DNA of 64,000 bases from Pseudomonas sp. ERMR1:02 (lineage in GTDB: Bacteria; Pseudomonadota; Gammaproteobacteria; Pseudomonadales; Pseudomonadaceae). Below are positions 50,751 to 60,063 of the stretch, one piece after another. The stretch lies in assembly GCF_002277815.1 (NCBI RefSeq), contig NZ_NKJI01000028.1, positions 1 through 64,000 on the forward strand, given 5' to 3'. The notes under the pieces were generated by a model that saw only the letters and a program-made list of their open reading frames with translations, searched no databases and was not told the origin of the DNA. Both the position numbers and the translations under genes were made by a program. How positions within the stretch are numbered: the first letter of the stretch is position 1; each line of letters opens with the position of its first letter.

Positions 50751-50963
50751 ATGTCTAATCGCCAAACCGGCACCGTTAAATGGTTCAACGATGAAAAAGG
50801 CTTCGGCTTCATCACTCCTCAAGGTGGCGGTGACGACCTGTTCGTACACTTCAAAGCTATCGAAAGCGACGGTTTCAAAAGCCTGAAAGAAGGCCAGACC
50901 GTTTCCTTCGTGGCTGAGAAAGGCCAAAAGGGTATGCAAGCTGCTCAAGTTCGCCCAGAGTAA
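50751..50963 (+). CDS. CspA-family cold-shock protein
   Basis: The product is 70 residues with RNP1 KGFGFITP and RNP2 LFVHFKAI, the standard nucleic acid-binding cold-shock fold (QTGTVKWFNDEKGFGFI). The ATG follows CTTGGAGATACACC. It has a long upstream region (50471-50750) without another gene, as is usual for cold-shock genes regulated by the 5' leader. Confidence 0.95.
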   Translation: MSNRQTGTVKWFNDEKGFGFITPQGGGDDLFVHFKAIESDGFKSLKEGQTVSFVAEKGQKGMQAAQVRPE

Positions 50964-50977
50964 TTTCCAGGCGCACT

Positions 50978-51010
50978 AAAAAAACCCCGTCCATGTGACG
51001 GGGTTTTTTA
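50978..51010 (+). terminator. terminator of the cold-shock gene
   Basis: AAAAAAACCCCGTC-CATGT-GACGGGGTTTTTT lies 15 bp after the stop. The symmetric A/T runs would also serve the convergent lipoprotein gene. Confidence 0.88.
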
Positions 51011-51034
51011 TGAGCGACGCAAAAGCCTGAGCAA

Positions 51035-51355
51035 TCAGCCGCAGTTGACGCGAGTGACGACCCGATTGGCATCGGTGTTGAGGTTCAGACGGTCGGAGCG
51101 GTACTCCATCGTTACCATGTCGGTAGGCAGGAGGAACCGTGCGTTCTGTGCGCCGGCACGTGTACGCGCCTGCTCCAGCAGTTCGGGCGACGCCTGTTTG
51201 CCAATGGTGAATTCCGCCGCTTTGGCCTCGCAACGGCTGTAACCTGTGTCAGTCGTCGTTACAGGGTCTGTTGCCGACTCGTTGGTGGCAGTGCTGCAAC
51301 CTGACAACATGGCAACGGCTAACAAAGTACCCAATGACGCGAACTTCCAAGGCAT
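51035..51355 (-). CDS. I78-type peptidase inhibitor lipoprotein
   Basis: The product is 106 residues. The lipobox LSGC at residues 17-20 follows a short hydrophobic signal. The mature part ends ARTRAGAQNARFLLPTDMVTMEYRSDRLNLNTDANRVVTRVNCG, the pattern of the I78 peptidase inhibitor family (RVxxDxxxxVxRVxCG). Two Cys (in YSRCEAKAAEF and near the end) probably pair. Anchored in the membrane, facing the periplasm. Confidence 0.85.
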   Translation of the reverse strand: MPWKFASLGTLLAVAMLSGCSTATNESATDPVTTTDTGYSRCEAKAAEFTIGKQASPELLEQARTRAGAQNARFLLPTDMVTMEYRSDRLNLNTDANRVVTRVNCG

Positions 51356-51522
51356 GGAGCCTCCTTTTTCGAGAGTTAAGCTGAGATCGTGCGACCGCCA
51401 TTCCAGCGTTCGGTTTCACGAGGAGAACAGGCGACCTGTCTTTTCGCCGCAGACAAAGGGCAAGTTTGCCTGAGCATCGGCCTGCCCTTCATCCCTCAAT
51501 CGTGACTGAATATGAACAGCGC

Positions 51523-51828
51523 TCAATAGACGTCGATATAGTCGAAGGCCGGTTTCGGCCAATTCTGCTTCAGCGCATTGAAGATCTGCATGACCCAGAC
51601 CTCGTCACTGGCCGCGACCCGTCCGACATACCCGGAACCCTTGGCCCAGGTTTCCAGGCGAAAAAGCAACCCGTCGATCTCGGTGCCGCCCACGACCCCC
51701 GATGAAATATAGGCGATGCCGCCCTTGGTCACACGCAATTGCGTGTGTTCATCGTCGCTGGCAGACGCCAACAGCTGGCGCACGGCTTCAAGCGTCAAGC
51801 CGTCAGGGGTGTTCAAATCGATCTGCAC
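51523..51828 (-). CDS. conserved Pseudomonas hypothetical protein
   Basis: The product is 101 residues, soluble. It contains IDLNTPDGLTLEAVRQLLASASDDEHTQLRVTKGGIAYIS and ends NWPKPAFDYIDVY. Small alpha/beta protein of unknown function, apparently monocistronic. Confidence 0.75.
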   Translation of the reverse strand: MQIDLNTPDGLTLEAVRQLLASASDDEHTQLRVTKGGIAYISSGVVGGTEIDGLLFRLETWAKGSGYVGRVAASDEVWVMQIFNALKQNWPKPAFDYIDVY

Positions 51829-51960
51829 AGCGCAATCCTTGAAAAGTCATCAAAGACCAAGTGTCGCATAGCACTGCACTCATTTCTAAGTCGGAGTGCC
51901 AAAAGCGCCGCAAAATGGTTAACTCCTCGCTCAGACCTCTCCGACTGCACGAGCCTCATC

Positions 51961-52170
51961 ATGACCACCGTAAGCATCGAAGCCGACATCAAAGCCAAGT
52001 GGTCAGAGGGTCACAGCTCCTACAGCCCCGGCAGTCCGGAAGAGCTCGCAATCATCGGTATCGATCTTTTGGTCAAGGAACTGGGTACCGAGGCAGCCCA
52101 ATCCTTCATCGAGCAGATATTCGAGAAATACCCGACAAACCACGGTGCCGGGCATTCGGAACCAGCGTAA
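51961..52170 (+). CDS. small conserved hypothetical protein
   Basis: The product is 69 residues from the ATG at 51961; longer upstream frames lack a start with plausible composition. It is acidic and helical (ELAIIGIDLLVKELGTEAAQSFIEQIFEKY). Function unknown. It converges with the nucleoside hydrolase gene. Confidence 0.65.
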   Translation: MTTVSIEADIKAKWSEGHSSYSPGSPEELAIIGIDLLVKELGTEAAQSFIEQIFEKYPTNHGAGHSEPA

Positions 52171-52191
52171 AGGCACCTGCGGGTGTGAGGA

Positions 52192-53217
52192 CTACTTCAG
52201 GAGAGCCAGACGCTCTGTCAGCAGATCGAAGAAGCCCTGGGCGTCGCCGTTTTCAACCCAGAACGCATTCTTCGGTGCCTTGAGCCCGTCGTTCCAGTCG
52301 ACGATGGTCTGGCCGAACGTCGGACCTTCGCCACTATCAACTACCACACTCACCTCACGACCGCTGAACAGCTGCGGCTTGAGCAGATAGGCGATAACCG
52401 TTGCATCATGCACCGGACCACCCGGGATGCCGTAGTGCTCCATATCGGCCTTGATGTAGTCATTCAGAATATCGACCACCAACTTGCTTGCGTTGTTGTT
52501 CAACGCGGCGATTTTCTGCAGGCGCGCGTCGCTGGTGAGGATCTTGTGTGTCACGTCCAACGGAAGGTAGGTCAGTTTCACGCCACTCTTGAGCACCACC
52601 TCGGCCGCTTGCGGATCGGCGAACAGGTTGAACTCTGCCAGCGGCGTAATGTTGCCACCGTTGAAGTGCGCACCACCCATCATCACCACTTCCTTGATGC
52701 CCTGAACGATTTTCGGCTCTTGGATCAGCGCCAGGGCCAGGTTGGTCTGCGGCCCGAGCATGGCAATGGTGATGCTGTGGGGCTTGGCTGCCATCAGGGT
52801 AGCGATCAGATACTCGATCGCACTGCCCTCGGCCAGGCCCCTCTTCGGTTCATAGACAGTGATACCCGACAGCCCTTCCTTGCCATGAATGTCCTCGGCA
52901 TAGATAGGTTTGCGCATCAGTGGTTTCTTCGCTCCGGCGTAGACCGGCACCTCCTCACGCCCTGCCCACTCGCGAGCCAGCCGCGCATTACGCGACGTCT
53001 TGTCCAGGCGCACGTTGCCGGCGACGGTGGTCAATGCGCGGATGTTCAACTCCTGCGGCGATGCCAACGCAAACAACAAGGCAACCACATCGTCGGCACC
53101 GGGGTCGGTGTCTATGATCAAGTCGATTTTTTCCGCCGCGTGGGCGCCGGTTGCGGTAATCACGGACAAAAGCAGCAGACTCCGAAGCAGATAAGGCAGT
53201 TTCCAGGCATAACGATA
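52192..53217 (-). CDS. periplasmic nucleoside hydrolase of the ribose operon
   Basis: The product is 341 residues from the ATG at 53217, with a signal peptide (LPYLLRSLLLLSVITATGAHA). The family signature DTDPGADDVVALLFAL has the Ca2+-binding Asp cluster, followed by PVYAGAKKPL, MLGPQTNLAL and VMMGGAHFNGGNITPLAEFN; a late HDATVIAYL holds the second metal-type His/Asp. It hydrolyses nucleosides to ribose and base. As the last gene of the rbs operon it would feed ribose to the RbsBAC transporter, which explains the export signal. Confidence 0.92.
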   Translation of the reverse strand, partial: YRYAWKLPYLLRSLLLLSVITATGAHAAEKIDLIIDTDPGADDVVALLFALASPQELNIRALTTVAGNVRLDKTSRNARLAREWAGREEVPVYAGAKKPLMRKPIYAEDIHGKEGLSGITVYEPKRGLAEGSAIEYLIATLMAAKPHSITIAMLGPQTNLALALIQEPKIVQGIKEVVMMGGAHFNGGNITPLAEFNLFADPQAAEVVLKSGVKLTYLPLDVTHKILTSDARLQKIAALNNNASKLVVDILNDYIKADMEHYGIPGGPVHDATVIAYLLKPQLFSGREVSVVVDSGEGPTFGQTIVDWNDGLKAPKNAFWVENGDAQGFFDLLTERLALLK

Positions 53218-53257
53218 CATGGCGCACTGCTTGCGCAGGGTAGAAAACAAAAACGAG

Positions 53258-53662
53258 TCAGAACGTTACTCCGGCAATCAGCACGATATTGCAGTACGGC
53301 TGGCATTCGCCGGTCCGGACAATCGCCCGGGCCTGCCGGCTGAGAACCTTGAATTGCTCATGACTGAGCAACTCACGTCGCCCCAGCACACCCTCGGCAT
53401 TCAGTTCATCCAGAGCAGCCAGTGCCGACGGCTTTTTCTCCAGCATTTCCTGGGCCAGCACATGGCTTTCGACCTGCATTTCGCTGAGCACAACCTTCAG
53501 GGTGCTGATGAAATCTGGAATGCCGTGGGTCAGGGCCAGGTCGATCAACTCGACGCCGGGCGGCACCGGCAGCCCCGCATCGCCGATCACCACCTTGTCG
53601 CCGTGGCCAAGAGAGGCGATCAGCCGCGACAGTGCAACGTTAAGCAACGGTGTCTTTTTCAT
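53258..53662 (-). CDS. rbsD: D-ribose pyranase
   Basis: The product is 134 residues (KKTPLLNVALSRLIASLGHGDKVVIGDAGLPVPPGVELIDLAL), with the conserved catalytic-type His near residue 20 and Tyr-Cys-Asn at the C-terminus. It interconverts pyranose and furanose ribose. Overlaps rbsK by 4 bp. Confidence 0.96.
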   Translation of the reverse strand: MKKTPLLNVALSRLIASLGHGDKVVIGDAGLPVPPGVELIDLALTHGIPDFISTLKVVLSEMQVESHVLAQEMLEKKPSALAALDELNAEGVLGRRELLSHEQFKVLSRQARAIVRTGECQPYCNIVLIAGVTF

Positions 53663-54576
53663 GGTGCATTGAACGCCTGTACTTCGGACAAGGTGGGAAT
53701 CGAGGGTTGCGCGCCGGCCCGAGTGACCGACAACGCAGCGGCGACCTGGCCGAAACGGATCGCTTCAGCTTCGCTTTTACCGTTCGCCAGCGCGGCGGCA
53801 AAACCACCAACGAACGTATCGCCCGCCGCCGTGGTGTCGACCGCCTTCACGGTCGGTGCAGGGAAATGCTCGAAGCGTTGGCCATCGGCGAACAGAGAGC
53901 CCTGGGCACCGAGAGTGATGATCACCTTGCCGGCGCCCATCTCGATCAAACGGGTCGCGGCGGCTTGTGCAGTTTGCCGAGAGTCCACCGCAAAACCGCT
54001 CAGTGCCGACGCTTCGCTTTCGTTGGGAATCAGATAATCGATGTTCGCGTACCAGCCCGGTGGCAATGGACGGCTGGCCGGCGCGGGATTGAGGATCATG
54101 GTCTTGCCCAGTTCACGACCACGCTTGAGCGCATGGCCCACCGTGGCATCCGGCACTTCCAGCTGACAAATGATCACATCGGCGGCCTGCAGGACCGAAT
54201 CGAAGCAGCCGATCAGCGCCGGCGTCAGTGCACCGTTGGCACCGGCAACGATCACGATGGCGTTCTGGCTGTTGTCGCCGACCACAATCAACGCCACGCC
54301 ACTGGAACCGTCCACGGTGCTAACCGCCTGACAATCGATCTGCTCGACCAGCAAGGCCGCACGAAGCTCTTCGCCATAGGCATCTGCGCCCACACAACCA
54401 ACCATCGATACCTGCGCGCCCAGTCGCGCGGCGGCCACTGCCTGATTCGCACCCTTGCCACCGGATACCGTGGCAAACGAATGACCGATCAACGTTTCAC
54501 CGCCCTGAGGCAGTCGTGGCGCCCGGGTCACCAGGTCCATGTTCAGGCTGCCTATCACCACTACTTTTGCTGGCAT
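53659..54576 (-). CDS. rbsK: ribokinase
   Basis: The product is 305 residues, PfkB fold. It has VVIGSLNMDLVTRAPRLPQGGETLIGHSF and SGGKGANQAVAAARLG near the N-terminus, and the catalytic DTTAAGDTFVGGFAAAL near residue 253. It phosphorylates ribose at C5 using ATP. It lies between rbsR and rbsD in the operon. Confidence 0.97.
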   Translation of the reverse strand: MPAKVVVIGSLNMDLVTRAPRLPQGGETLIGHSFATVSGGKGANQAVAAARLGAQVSMVGCVGADAYGEELRAALLVEQIDCQAVSTVDGSSGVALIVVGDNSQNAIVIVAGANGALTPALIGCFDSVLQAADVIICQLEVPDATVGHALKRGRELGKTMILNPAPASRPLPPGWYANIDYLIPNESEASALSGFAVDSRQTAQAAATRLIEMGAGKVIITLGAQGSLFADGQRFEHFPAPTVKAVDTTAAGDTFVGGFAAALANGKSEAEAIRFGQVAAALSVTRAGAQPSIPTLSEVQAFNAP

Positions 54577-54648
54577 TCATTGCTACTCATTTGTTCGGTT
54601 TTAGCGGGAGCTTTTTGTTTAACGGCTTTTCTTTTAACGGCTTTTCTT

Positions 54649-55668
54649 TTAACGGAATTGGGCAAACACACCCGCCAGCGGCGCAGTCGATTCGCGCATG
54701 ACGATACTAGGCGTCACGATCCGTTGCTTAGTGACCAGCTCCGGCGTGGCAATCCTTTGCAGCAGCACTTCGGCTGCCATCTCGCCAAGCTGCAGGATCG
54801 ACTGCCCCACGGTCGTGAGCGCTGGATAGACATAGCGGCTCATCTGGATATCGTCGAAGCCAATCACCGACAGCTCCGTCGGTACGCGAATGTTGCGCTC
54901 GGCAGCGGCCCGCAGCACGCCGATGCCGATCATGTCGTTGGCGGCGAAGATGGCGCTGGGCGGGTTGCGCTCCAGCAGGATCGCCGCAGCGTTGTAACCG
55001 CCGGTGCTGGTGAAGTCGCTTTCCAGCATGCGCTCGCCTGGCACCTCGATACCCGCGTCTTTCAGCGCCCGACAAAAACCGGCCAGACGCATCTGCGCCA
55101 CGCTGGTGGTCGCCGGCCCGCTGATGGTGGCGATGTCCCGATGCCCCAATTCCAGCAAGTGCCGGGTCGCCAGGTAGGCGCCATATTCATGATCGATGCG
55201 CACCAGATCCGCATCGACACCTTCCAGCCCGCGGTCGACAATCACCATCGGCGTGCGCACGCCCGACAAGCCCTGCGCCAACCCGCTGTCACCGCCCGCC
55301 GATGCGACGATCAGCCCGTCGATGCGTTTTTCCAGCAGCACGCGCAGGTAGCTGCGTTGCTTGTCCGGGTTATCGTCGGAGTTACAGAGGATCACGCAAT
55401 AGCCATTGCGCTCGCAGTAATCCTCAATCCCGCGGGCCAATTCGGCGAAGTACGGGTTGAGGCTGTTGGGTACCAGCAATCCGATGGTCGCCGTGGTTTT
55501 GGCTTTGAGGGACCGCGCCACGGCGCTGGGGACGTAGTCCAGGGTTTTGATCGCCGCCTCGACCTTGACCCGTACTTTTTCGCTGACCGGCCGGGTCTTG
55601 TTCACCACATGGGAAACCGTGGTGTAGGAAATCCCCGCGAGCGCTGCCACATCTTTGATAGTTGCCAT
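54649..55668 (-). CDS. rbsR: ribose operon repressor, LacI family
   Basis: The product is 339 residues. The LacI helix-turn-helix (ATIKDVAALAGISYTTVSHVVNKTRPVSEKVR) is followed by hinge SAVARSLKAKTT and a periplasmic-binding-like effector domain (IGLLVPNSLNPYFAELARGIED). It lies inside the operon it probably represses, with a matching palindrome at 59302-59315 upstream of rbsB. Confidence 0.93.
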   Translation of the reverse strand: MATIKDVAALAGISYTTVSHVVNKTRPVSEKVRVKVEAAIKTLDYVPSAVARSLKAKTTATIGLLVPNSLNPYFAELARGIEDYCERNGYCVILCNSDDNPDKQRSYLRVLLEKRIDGLIVASAGGDSGLAQGLSGVRTPMVIVDRGLEGVDADLVRIDHEYGAYLATRHLLELGHRDIATISGPATTSVAQMRLAGFCRALKDAGIEVPGERMLESDFTSTGGYNAAAILLERNPPSAIFAANDMIGIGVLRAAAERNIRVPTELSVIGFDDIQMSRYVYPALTTVGQSILQLGEMAAEVLLQRIATPELVTKQRIVTPSIVMRESTAPLAGVFAQFR

Positions 55669-55671
55669 GAT

Positions 55672-56649
55672 TCAAGTCCGCCGGCTTGCGCGTTGACTGC
55701 GGTAGGTATCAAGCACCACTGCGACCACGATCACCGCGCCGGTGATGATGCGCTTGGTGGGTTCGGTTGCGCCGATCTGCGCCAGACCGGCCGCCAATAC
55801 GGAAATGATCAACACGCCGAAGAACGTGCTGATCACCGAGCCACGCCCACCCATCAGGCTTGTGCCACCGATCACCACCGCGGCAATCACTTGCAGTTCC
55901 AGACCGGAGCCGGCGTTCGGGTCCGCCGCTTCCAGGCGCGAAATCTGAAACAGCGCGGCGATCCCGGCCAGCAAGCCCATCAGGCTGAACACCAGGATTT
56001 TGTAGGGCTTGGGATTGATCCCGGCCAGCCGTACCGCCTCTTCGTTGGTGCCAATGCCGATCAGGTAGCGACCGAACACGGTGCGGGTCAACACAGCCTG
56101 GGCGACGAAGATGATGAGCAAGGCAATGATAAACGACGGCGAAATCCCGAAGGCGATCGGGTTGGATAACCAGGCGAAGGCATCGCCGATGTACGCCGTA
56201 CGCGAACCGGTCATCTGATATGCCACGCCGCGGGCCATTTCCAGCACGCCGAGGGACACGATGAACGATGGAATACGCCACGCCACGGTGATCGAACCGG
56301 TGATGGTCCCGGCCAGTGCCGCCGCCGCCATGCCAAGCAACGCCGCGGGCAGGACACTCCAACCCCAGCCGAGAATCGCCACGCTGACCGTCGACGCAGC
56401 GAGCGCCAGTACCGAGCCCACCGACAGGTCGATGCCGCCGATGATCAACACGAACGTCATACCGACCGCCAGCACCATAAGGTCCGGAATCTGGTTGGCC
56501 AGCGTACTGAAGGTGTCGTAAGACAGAAAATGGCTGCTCAGGATCGAGAACAGCACAACCATCGCCAGCAATGCACCGGCCAGGCCCAGATAGGTGCCGA
56601 GGCCATAAAAGTTGCCGCTGCGTTTGCCGGCTAAAGATGCGGTATTCAT
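55672..56649 (-). CDS. rbsC: ribose ABC transporter permease
   Basis: The product is 325 residues with about eight to ten membrane spans and the family motif GGIDLSVGSVLALAA near residue 70. A further conserved stretch is VIGGTSLMGGRGSVISTFFG. It forms the membrane channel with RbsA. It overlaps rbsA by 4 bp. Confidence 0.95.
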   Translation of the reverse strand: MNTASLAGKRSGNFYGLGTYLGLAGALLAMVVLFSILSSHFLSYDTFSTLANQIPDLMVLAVGMTFVLIIGGIDLSVGSVLALAASTVSVAILGWGWSVLPAALLGMAAAALAGTITGSITVAWRIPSFIVSLGVLEMARGVAYQMTGSRTAYIGDAFAWLSNPIAFGISPSFIIALLIIFVAQAVLTRTVFGRYLIGIGTNEEAVRLAGINPKPYKILVFSLMGLLAGIAALFQISRLEAADPNAGSGLELQVIAAVVIGGTSLMGGRGSVISTFFGVLIISVLAAGLAQIGATEPTKRIITGAVIVVAVVLDTYRSQRASRRT

Positions 56650-58199
56650 GGAAGATCCCTAGGCGCTGCTTCGTTGAGCAGCGCATCACGTTTTTGGTAG
56701 CCGGCAAATGCGGCGGCAAGCAAATCATCCTGGGTCCAGTTGTCCCGCTCGAAGGTGTCGATCAGACGCCCCGCCGACAACACACCGATCCGATCGCAGA
56801 TCAGCATCAATTCGCGCAGGTCGCTGGACACCACCACCAGTGCTTTGCCCTGACGGGTCAACTCACCGAGCAGCGCATAAATGTCGAACTTGGCGCCGAC
56901 ATCGATACCCCGGGTCGGCTCATCGAACAGCAGCACCGAGCAATCTCGCTCCAGCCAACGGCCGATCACCACTTTCTGCTGGTTTCCGCCGGACAGTTCG
57001 GACACCAATTGCGCCGGGCCGGAACTGCGGATGCGCATGGCATCGATCTGACGTTGGGCCAGAGCAGCCTCGTGGCCATGATTGACGAACCCTGCGCTGG
57101 AAATGTCGGGCATGTTGCCCAGCGCGATATTGGCGCTGATCGACTGCGTCAATAGCAGGCCTTCACCTTTGCGGTCTTCAGTAATCAGGGCGATGCCGTG
57201 CCCGACCGCATCCACTGGAGAACGGATGCTCACGACCTGCGCCGGCGTACCCAGCGCTACCGAGCCACTGTCTGCGGTATCGGCACCGAAGATCAGGCGC
57301 AGCAATTCAGTTCGCCCTGCCCCGATCAGGCCGGAAATGCCGAAGATTTCGCCGGCACGCACTTCGAAGGACACATCACGAACCTTGTCGGCGCGGGTCA
57401 AACCCTTGACCGTCAACGCCGGAGCGCCGATGTTGCGCGCACCCATGTCGATGTGTTCGCCAAGCTCACGACCGACCATCAACGTGACCAGTTGCTCGCT
57501 GTTGTAATTGGCCATCGGCTCGACGCACACCAGATTGCCGTCGCGCAGTACCGCAATGCGCTGGGCGACCCTGGCCAGCTCTTCGAGGCGATGGGAGATA
57601 TAGATGATTGACACGCCGCGCGCCTGCAGACGGGTGATCTGTTCGAACAACATTTCGACTTCGCGTGCCGTGAGCATCGCGGTCGGCTCGTCGAGGATCA
57701 GCACGTGGCAATCGCCGATCAGGTTGCGGGCGATCTCGACCATTTGCTGGTGACCGATGCCGAGTTCACCGACCAGGGTGTCCGGATCGATCGCGTCGAG
57801 TCCGACCTGGGCCATGGCTTCGATTGCCGCCTTGCGCAATTGCTTGCGACTGATCCAACCGCCTTTGCTGGGTAGGTTATCGAGAAACAGGTTTTCCGCC
57901 ACCGACAGCGTCGGCAACAGATTGAGTTCCTGCATGACCATGCGGATGCCCAAGGCTTCAGCCTGGGTGCGGCTCTCTGGGCGAAAATCCTGCCCCTGAA
58001 ATTGCATCTGACCAGTGGTCGGCGTGACCAGACCGCCAATGATTTTCGACAGCGTGCTTTTGCCTGCGCCGTTCTCGCCGGTCAGCGCCAGCACTTCACC
58101 GCGCACGAGCGTCAGGTCGATGCCAGTAAGGACCGGTTGGGCGTAGGTCTTGCCGATTCCACTGACCGAGAGGACAGCGTTCGGGGCGTGAACGGACAT
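56646..58199 (-). CDS. rbsA: ribose ABC transporter ATPase
   Basis: The product is 517 residues with two ABC domains. The first has Walker A GENGAGKSTLSKII and signature-type LGIGHQQMVEIAR with Walker B ILDEPTAML. The second has Gly-rich GLIGAGRTELLRLIFG, signature LSGGNQQKVVIGRWL and Walker B LLFDEPTRGID. It powers import of ribose. Confidence 0.97.
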   Translation of the reverse strand: MSVHAPNAVLSVSGIGKTYAQPVLTGIDLTLVRGEVLALTGENGAGKSTLSKIIGGLVTPTTGQMQFQGQDFRPESRTQAEALGIRMVMQELNLLPTLSVAENLFLDNLPSKGGWISRKQLRKAAIEAMAQVGLDAIDPDTLVGELGIGHQQMVEIARNLIGDCHVLILDEPTAMLTAREVEMLFEQITRLQARGVSIIYISHRLEELARVAQRIAVLRDGNLVCVEPMANYNSEQLVTLMVGRELGEHIDMGARNIGAPALTVKGLTRADKVRDVSFEVRAGEIFGISGLIGAGRTELLRLIFGADTADSGSVALGTPAQVVSIRSPVDAVGHGIALITEDRKGEGLLLTQSISANIALGNMPDISSAGFVNHGHEAALAQRQIDAMRIRSSGPAQLVSELSGGNQQKVVIGRWLERDCSVLLFDEPTRGIDVGAKFDIYALLGELTRQGKALVVVSSDLRELMLICDRIGVLSAGRLIDTFERDNWTQDDLLAAAFAGYQKRDALLNEAAPRDLP

Positions 58200-58254
58200 A
58201 AAAACTCTCCATGCGCTCGCCCGGACAGGCGAGCACCGTTGTGTCGCCAGAGGA

Positions 58255-59208
58255 TTACTGGGTAACCAGCTCTACCGGCGTCTCGATCACGCCGTTAGCG
58301 CTGTCGACTTTCTCGCCCTTGATGATTTTCAGCGCGGTCTCGATACCGAACACTGCTTGCCTGGCGGCAAACTGGTCGGCGGTGGCCAGCACACGGCCAT
58401 CCTTGAGCATCGGCTTGATGGCGTTGATGTTGTCGTAACCGACCACTTGCACCTTGCCGGCCTTGCCTGCGGCGCGCACTGCCGACACTACACCGACTGC
58501 CATGCTGTCGTTACCGGCCAGCAGGGCCTTGATCTGCGGGTATTCGCTGAGCATGGCGGAGGCAACCTGGTTGCCTTTGTTGATCTCCCAGTCACCGGAC
58601 TGAACGGACACCACCTTGATCTGCGCAGCTTCCATTGCATCCTTGAAACCTGCGGTGCGGGCCTGGGCGTTGGTGGTGGTGGAGACCCCTTCGATGATGC
58701 CGACTTCGTCACCGGCCTTGAGCTGCCTGGCCAGGTAATCACCCACCAGGCGTGCGCCTTTGCGGTTGTCCGGACCTACAAACGGAACGCTGATGTTTTT
58801 GCTTTTGACCACCGCCGGGTCAAGCTGATTGTCGATGTTGATCACGGTGATACCGGCATCCATCGCTTTCTTGATCACCGGCACCATGGCCTTGGAATCA
58901 GCGGGTGCGATGACCAATGCATCGACTTTGGATACGATCATCTGCTCGACAATACGGATCTGGTTGGCCGTGTCCGTTTCGTCCTTGATGCCGTTGGAAA
59001 TCAGCTCGAACTCGCCGGAGTGGTCTTTCTGGTAAGCCTTGGCGCCGTCCTCCATGGTCAGGAAGAATTCGTTGGCCAGGGATTTCATGACCAGCGCGAC
59101 TTTGGGTTTTTCCGGGGACTCGGCGAAAGCCGAAGAGAGAGGCAGCGCGGCGGATGCGGCAACCAGCATAGCGACAGCAAGAAGACGTCCAGCGAATGGC
59201 AGCTTCAT
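58255..59208 (-). CDS. rbsB: periplasmic ribose-binding protein
   Basis: The product is 317 residues with a signal peptide (LPFAGRLLAVAMLVAASAALPLSSAFA). The mature protein is a sugar-binding periplasmic fold (PKVALVMKSLANEFFLTMEDGAKAYQKDH; TVINIDNQLDPAVVKSKNI; VQVVGYDNINAIKPML). It delivers ribose to RbsAC. First gene of the operon, preceded by a promoter and operator. Confidence 0.95.
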   Translation of the reverse strand: MKLPFAGRLLAVAMLVAASAALPLSSAFAESPEKPKVALVMKSLANEFFLTMEDGAKAYQKDHSGEFELISNGIKDETDTANQIRIVEQMIVSKVDALVIAPADSKAMVPVIKKAMDAGITVINIDNQLDPAVVKSKNISVPFVGPDNRKGARLVGDYLARQLKAGDEVGIIEGVSTTTNAQARTAGFKDAMEAAQIKVVSVQSGDWEINKGNQVASAMLSEYPQIKALLAGNDSMAVGVVSAVRAAGKAGKVQVVGYDNINAIKPMLKDGRVLATADQFAARQAVFGIETALKIIKGEKVDSANGVIETPVELVTQ

Positions 59209-59301
59209 GGTTCACTCCGATCTTATGATTATTGTGAGCAACGCTTGCGCCGGATTGAGCTGTGTGGCGTTCGTCGATGGATTTAGCCACCGAGAGCACT
59301 G

Positions 59302-59342
59302 CGCAAACGTTTGCGTAGAACGAACTATGCGAATCTTGTCAA
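59302..59342 (-). promoter_or_regulatory. rbs promoter with LacI-family operator
   Basis: A perfect palindrome CGCAAACGTTTGCG at 59302-59315, centred on CG as in LacI-family operators, lies about 94 bp upstream of rbsB. A TTGACA -35 box is at 59337-59342, and a weak -10 (TTCTAC or TCTACG, 16-17 bp away) overlaps or abuts the palindrome, fitting repression by RbsR. Confidence 0.7.
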
Positions 59343-59406
59343 AATTTGTCAACGACCGGAAAACGCTCTTCGCGGGGCGACGGATAGAAAAAGCAGACGG
59401 TTTTTA

Positions 59407-59847
59407 TCATGCCGTCGTACTGATCACGCTTCCCGTGCCGGAGACCTTGGTCAACTCCTTTACCAAGGCGGCGGCCACTTGCGACAGGGCGGCCGAGGTA
59501 TCGGCAATCTGGCTCTGGATCGCCATCACTGCCGTCGACTTGGCTTGCGGCGTTGGAAACTCCGCTGCTTGCGTGGCCGCCAGTTGCTGCTGCTGTTCGC
59601 GCAGTTGCTGTTGCAGTTCCTGCATGCGTTTGAGCAACGTCTTCACCGCAATGCTTTGACTGCCGGCGCTTTCAGTTTCAGAACCGCGAACGTCGCCGAG
59701 GCTGACTGCCTTTTTCTCGCCTTCCTCCAGACCCGGCGGCTGCTGCGCGGTGTCAGACGTCGCTTCATTCAAGGCCTCGACGGACGCCGGCGATTTACCG
59801 CCGATGTTGATCACGGACGCACTTGGAAAACCGACAGTCAATGACAT
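59407..59847 (-). CDS. hypothetical Gln-rich coiled-coil protein
   Basis: The product is 146 residues from the ATG at 59847. A polar N-terminal half is followed by a strong Gln/Leu-rich coiled coil (VKTLLKRMQELQQQLREQQQQL), then an Ala/Ser-rich helix (AIQSQIADTSAALSQVAAALVKELTKV). No signal peptide. Function unknown; similar proteins occur near rbs operons or alone in Pseudomonas (recall, weak). Monocistronic. Confidence 0.75.
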   Translation of the reverse strand: MSLTVGFPSASVINIGGKSPASVEALNEATSDTAQQPPGLEEGEKKAVSLGDVRGSETESAGSQSIAVKTLLKRMQELQQQLREQQQQLAATQAAEFPTPQAKSTAVMAIQSQIADTSAALSQVAAALVKELTKVSGTGSVISTTA

Positions 59848-59929
59848 GTGAACTCCCTGATTTAAAGATTCCTCAGGAGAGAGATCGACCTGCACATGGG
59901 TTTCTTTAACCCTGATTCACCATCCAGCT

Positions 59930-59943
59930 TTCGGTGAACCGAA
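59930..59943 (+). promoter_or_regulatory. AauR-type activator site
   Basis: TTCGG-TGAA-CCGAA is an exact inverted repeat of the form reported for AauR, the response regulator for acidic amino acid use in Pseudomonas (recalled). It lies about 120 bp upstream of a sigma-54 promoter, a normal enhancer distance. Confidence 0.75.
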
Positions 59944-60063
59944 CGCAAATAGGAGAGATAGTCGGAAACCCGGACAGCTCAGGGCCACGCCATAGTGCAC
60001 AGCACGTTTAAATGTTTAAACAAATCAACAAGTTAAACGTTTTTTCTCCACGCAAAACATGAC

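Noticed and set aside
53650..56169. 839-codon open frame opposite rbsK/rbsR/rbsC
   Set aside because: It is the mirror of high-GC codon bias in well-identified genes; composition is His/Arg/Gln-rich and no family fits.
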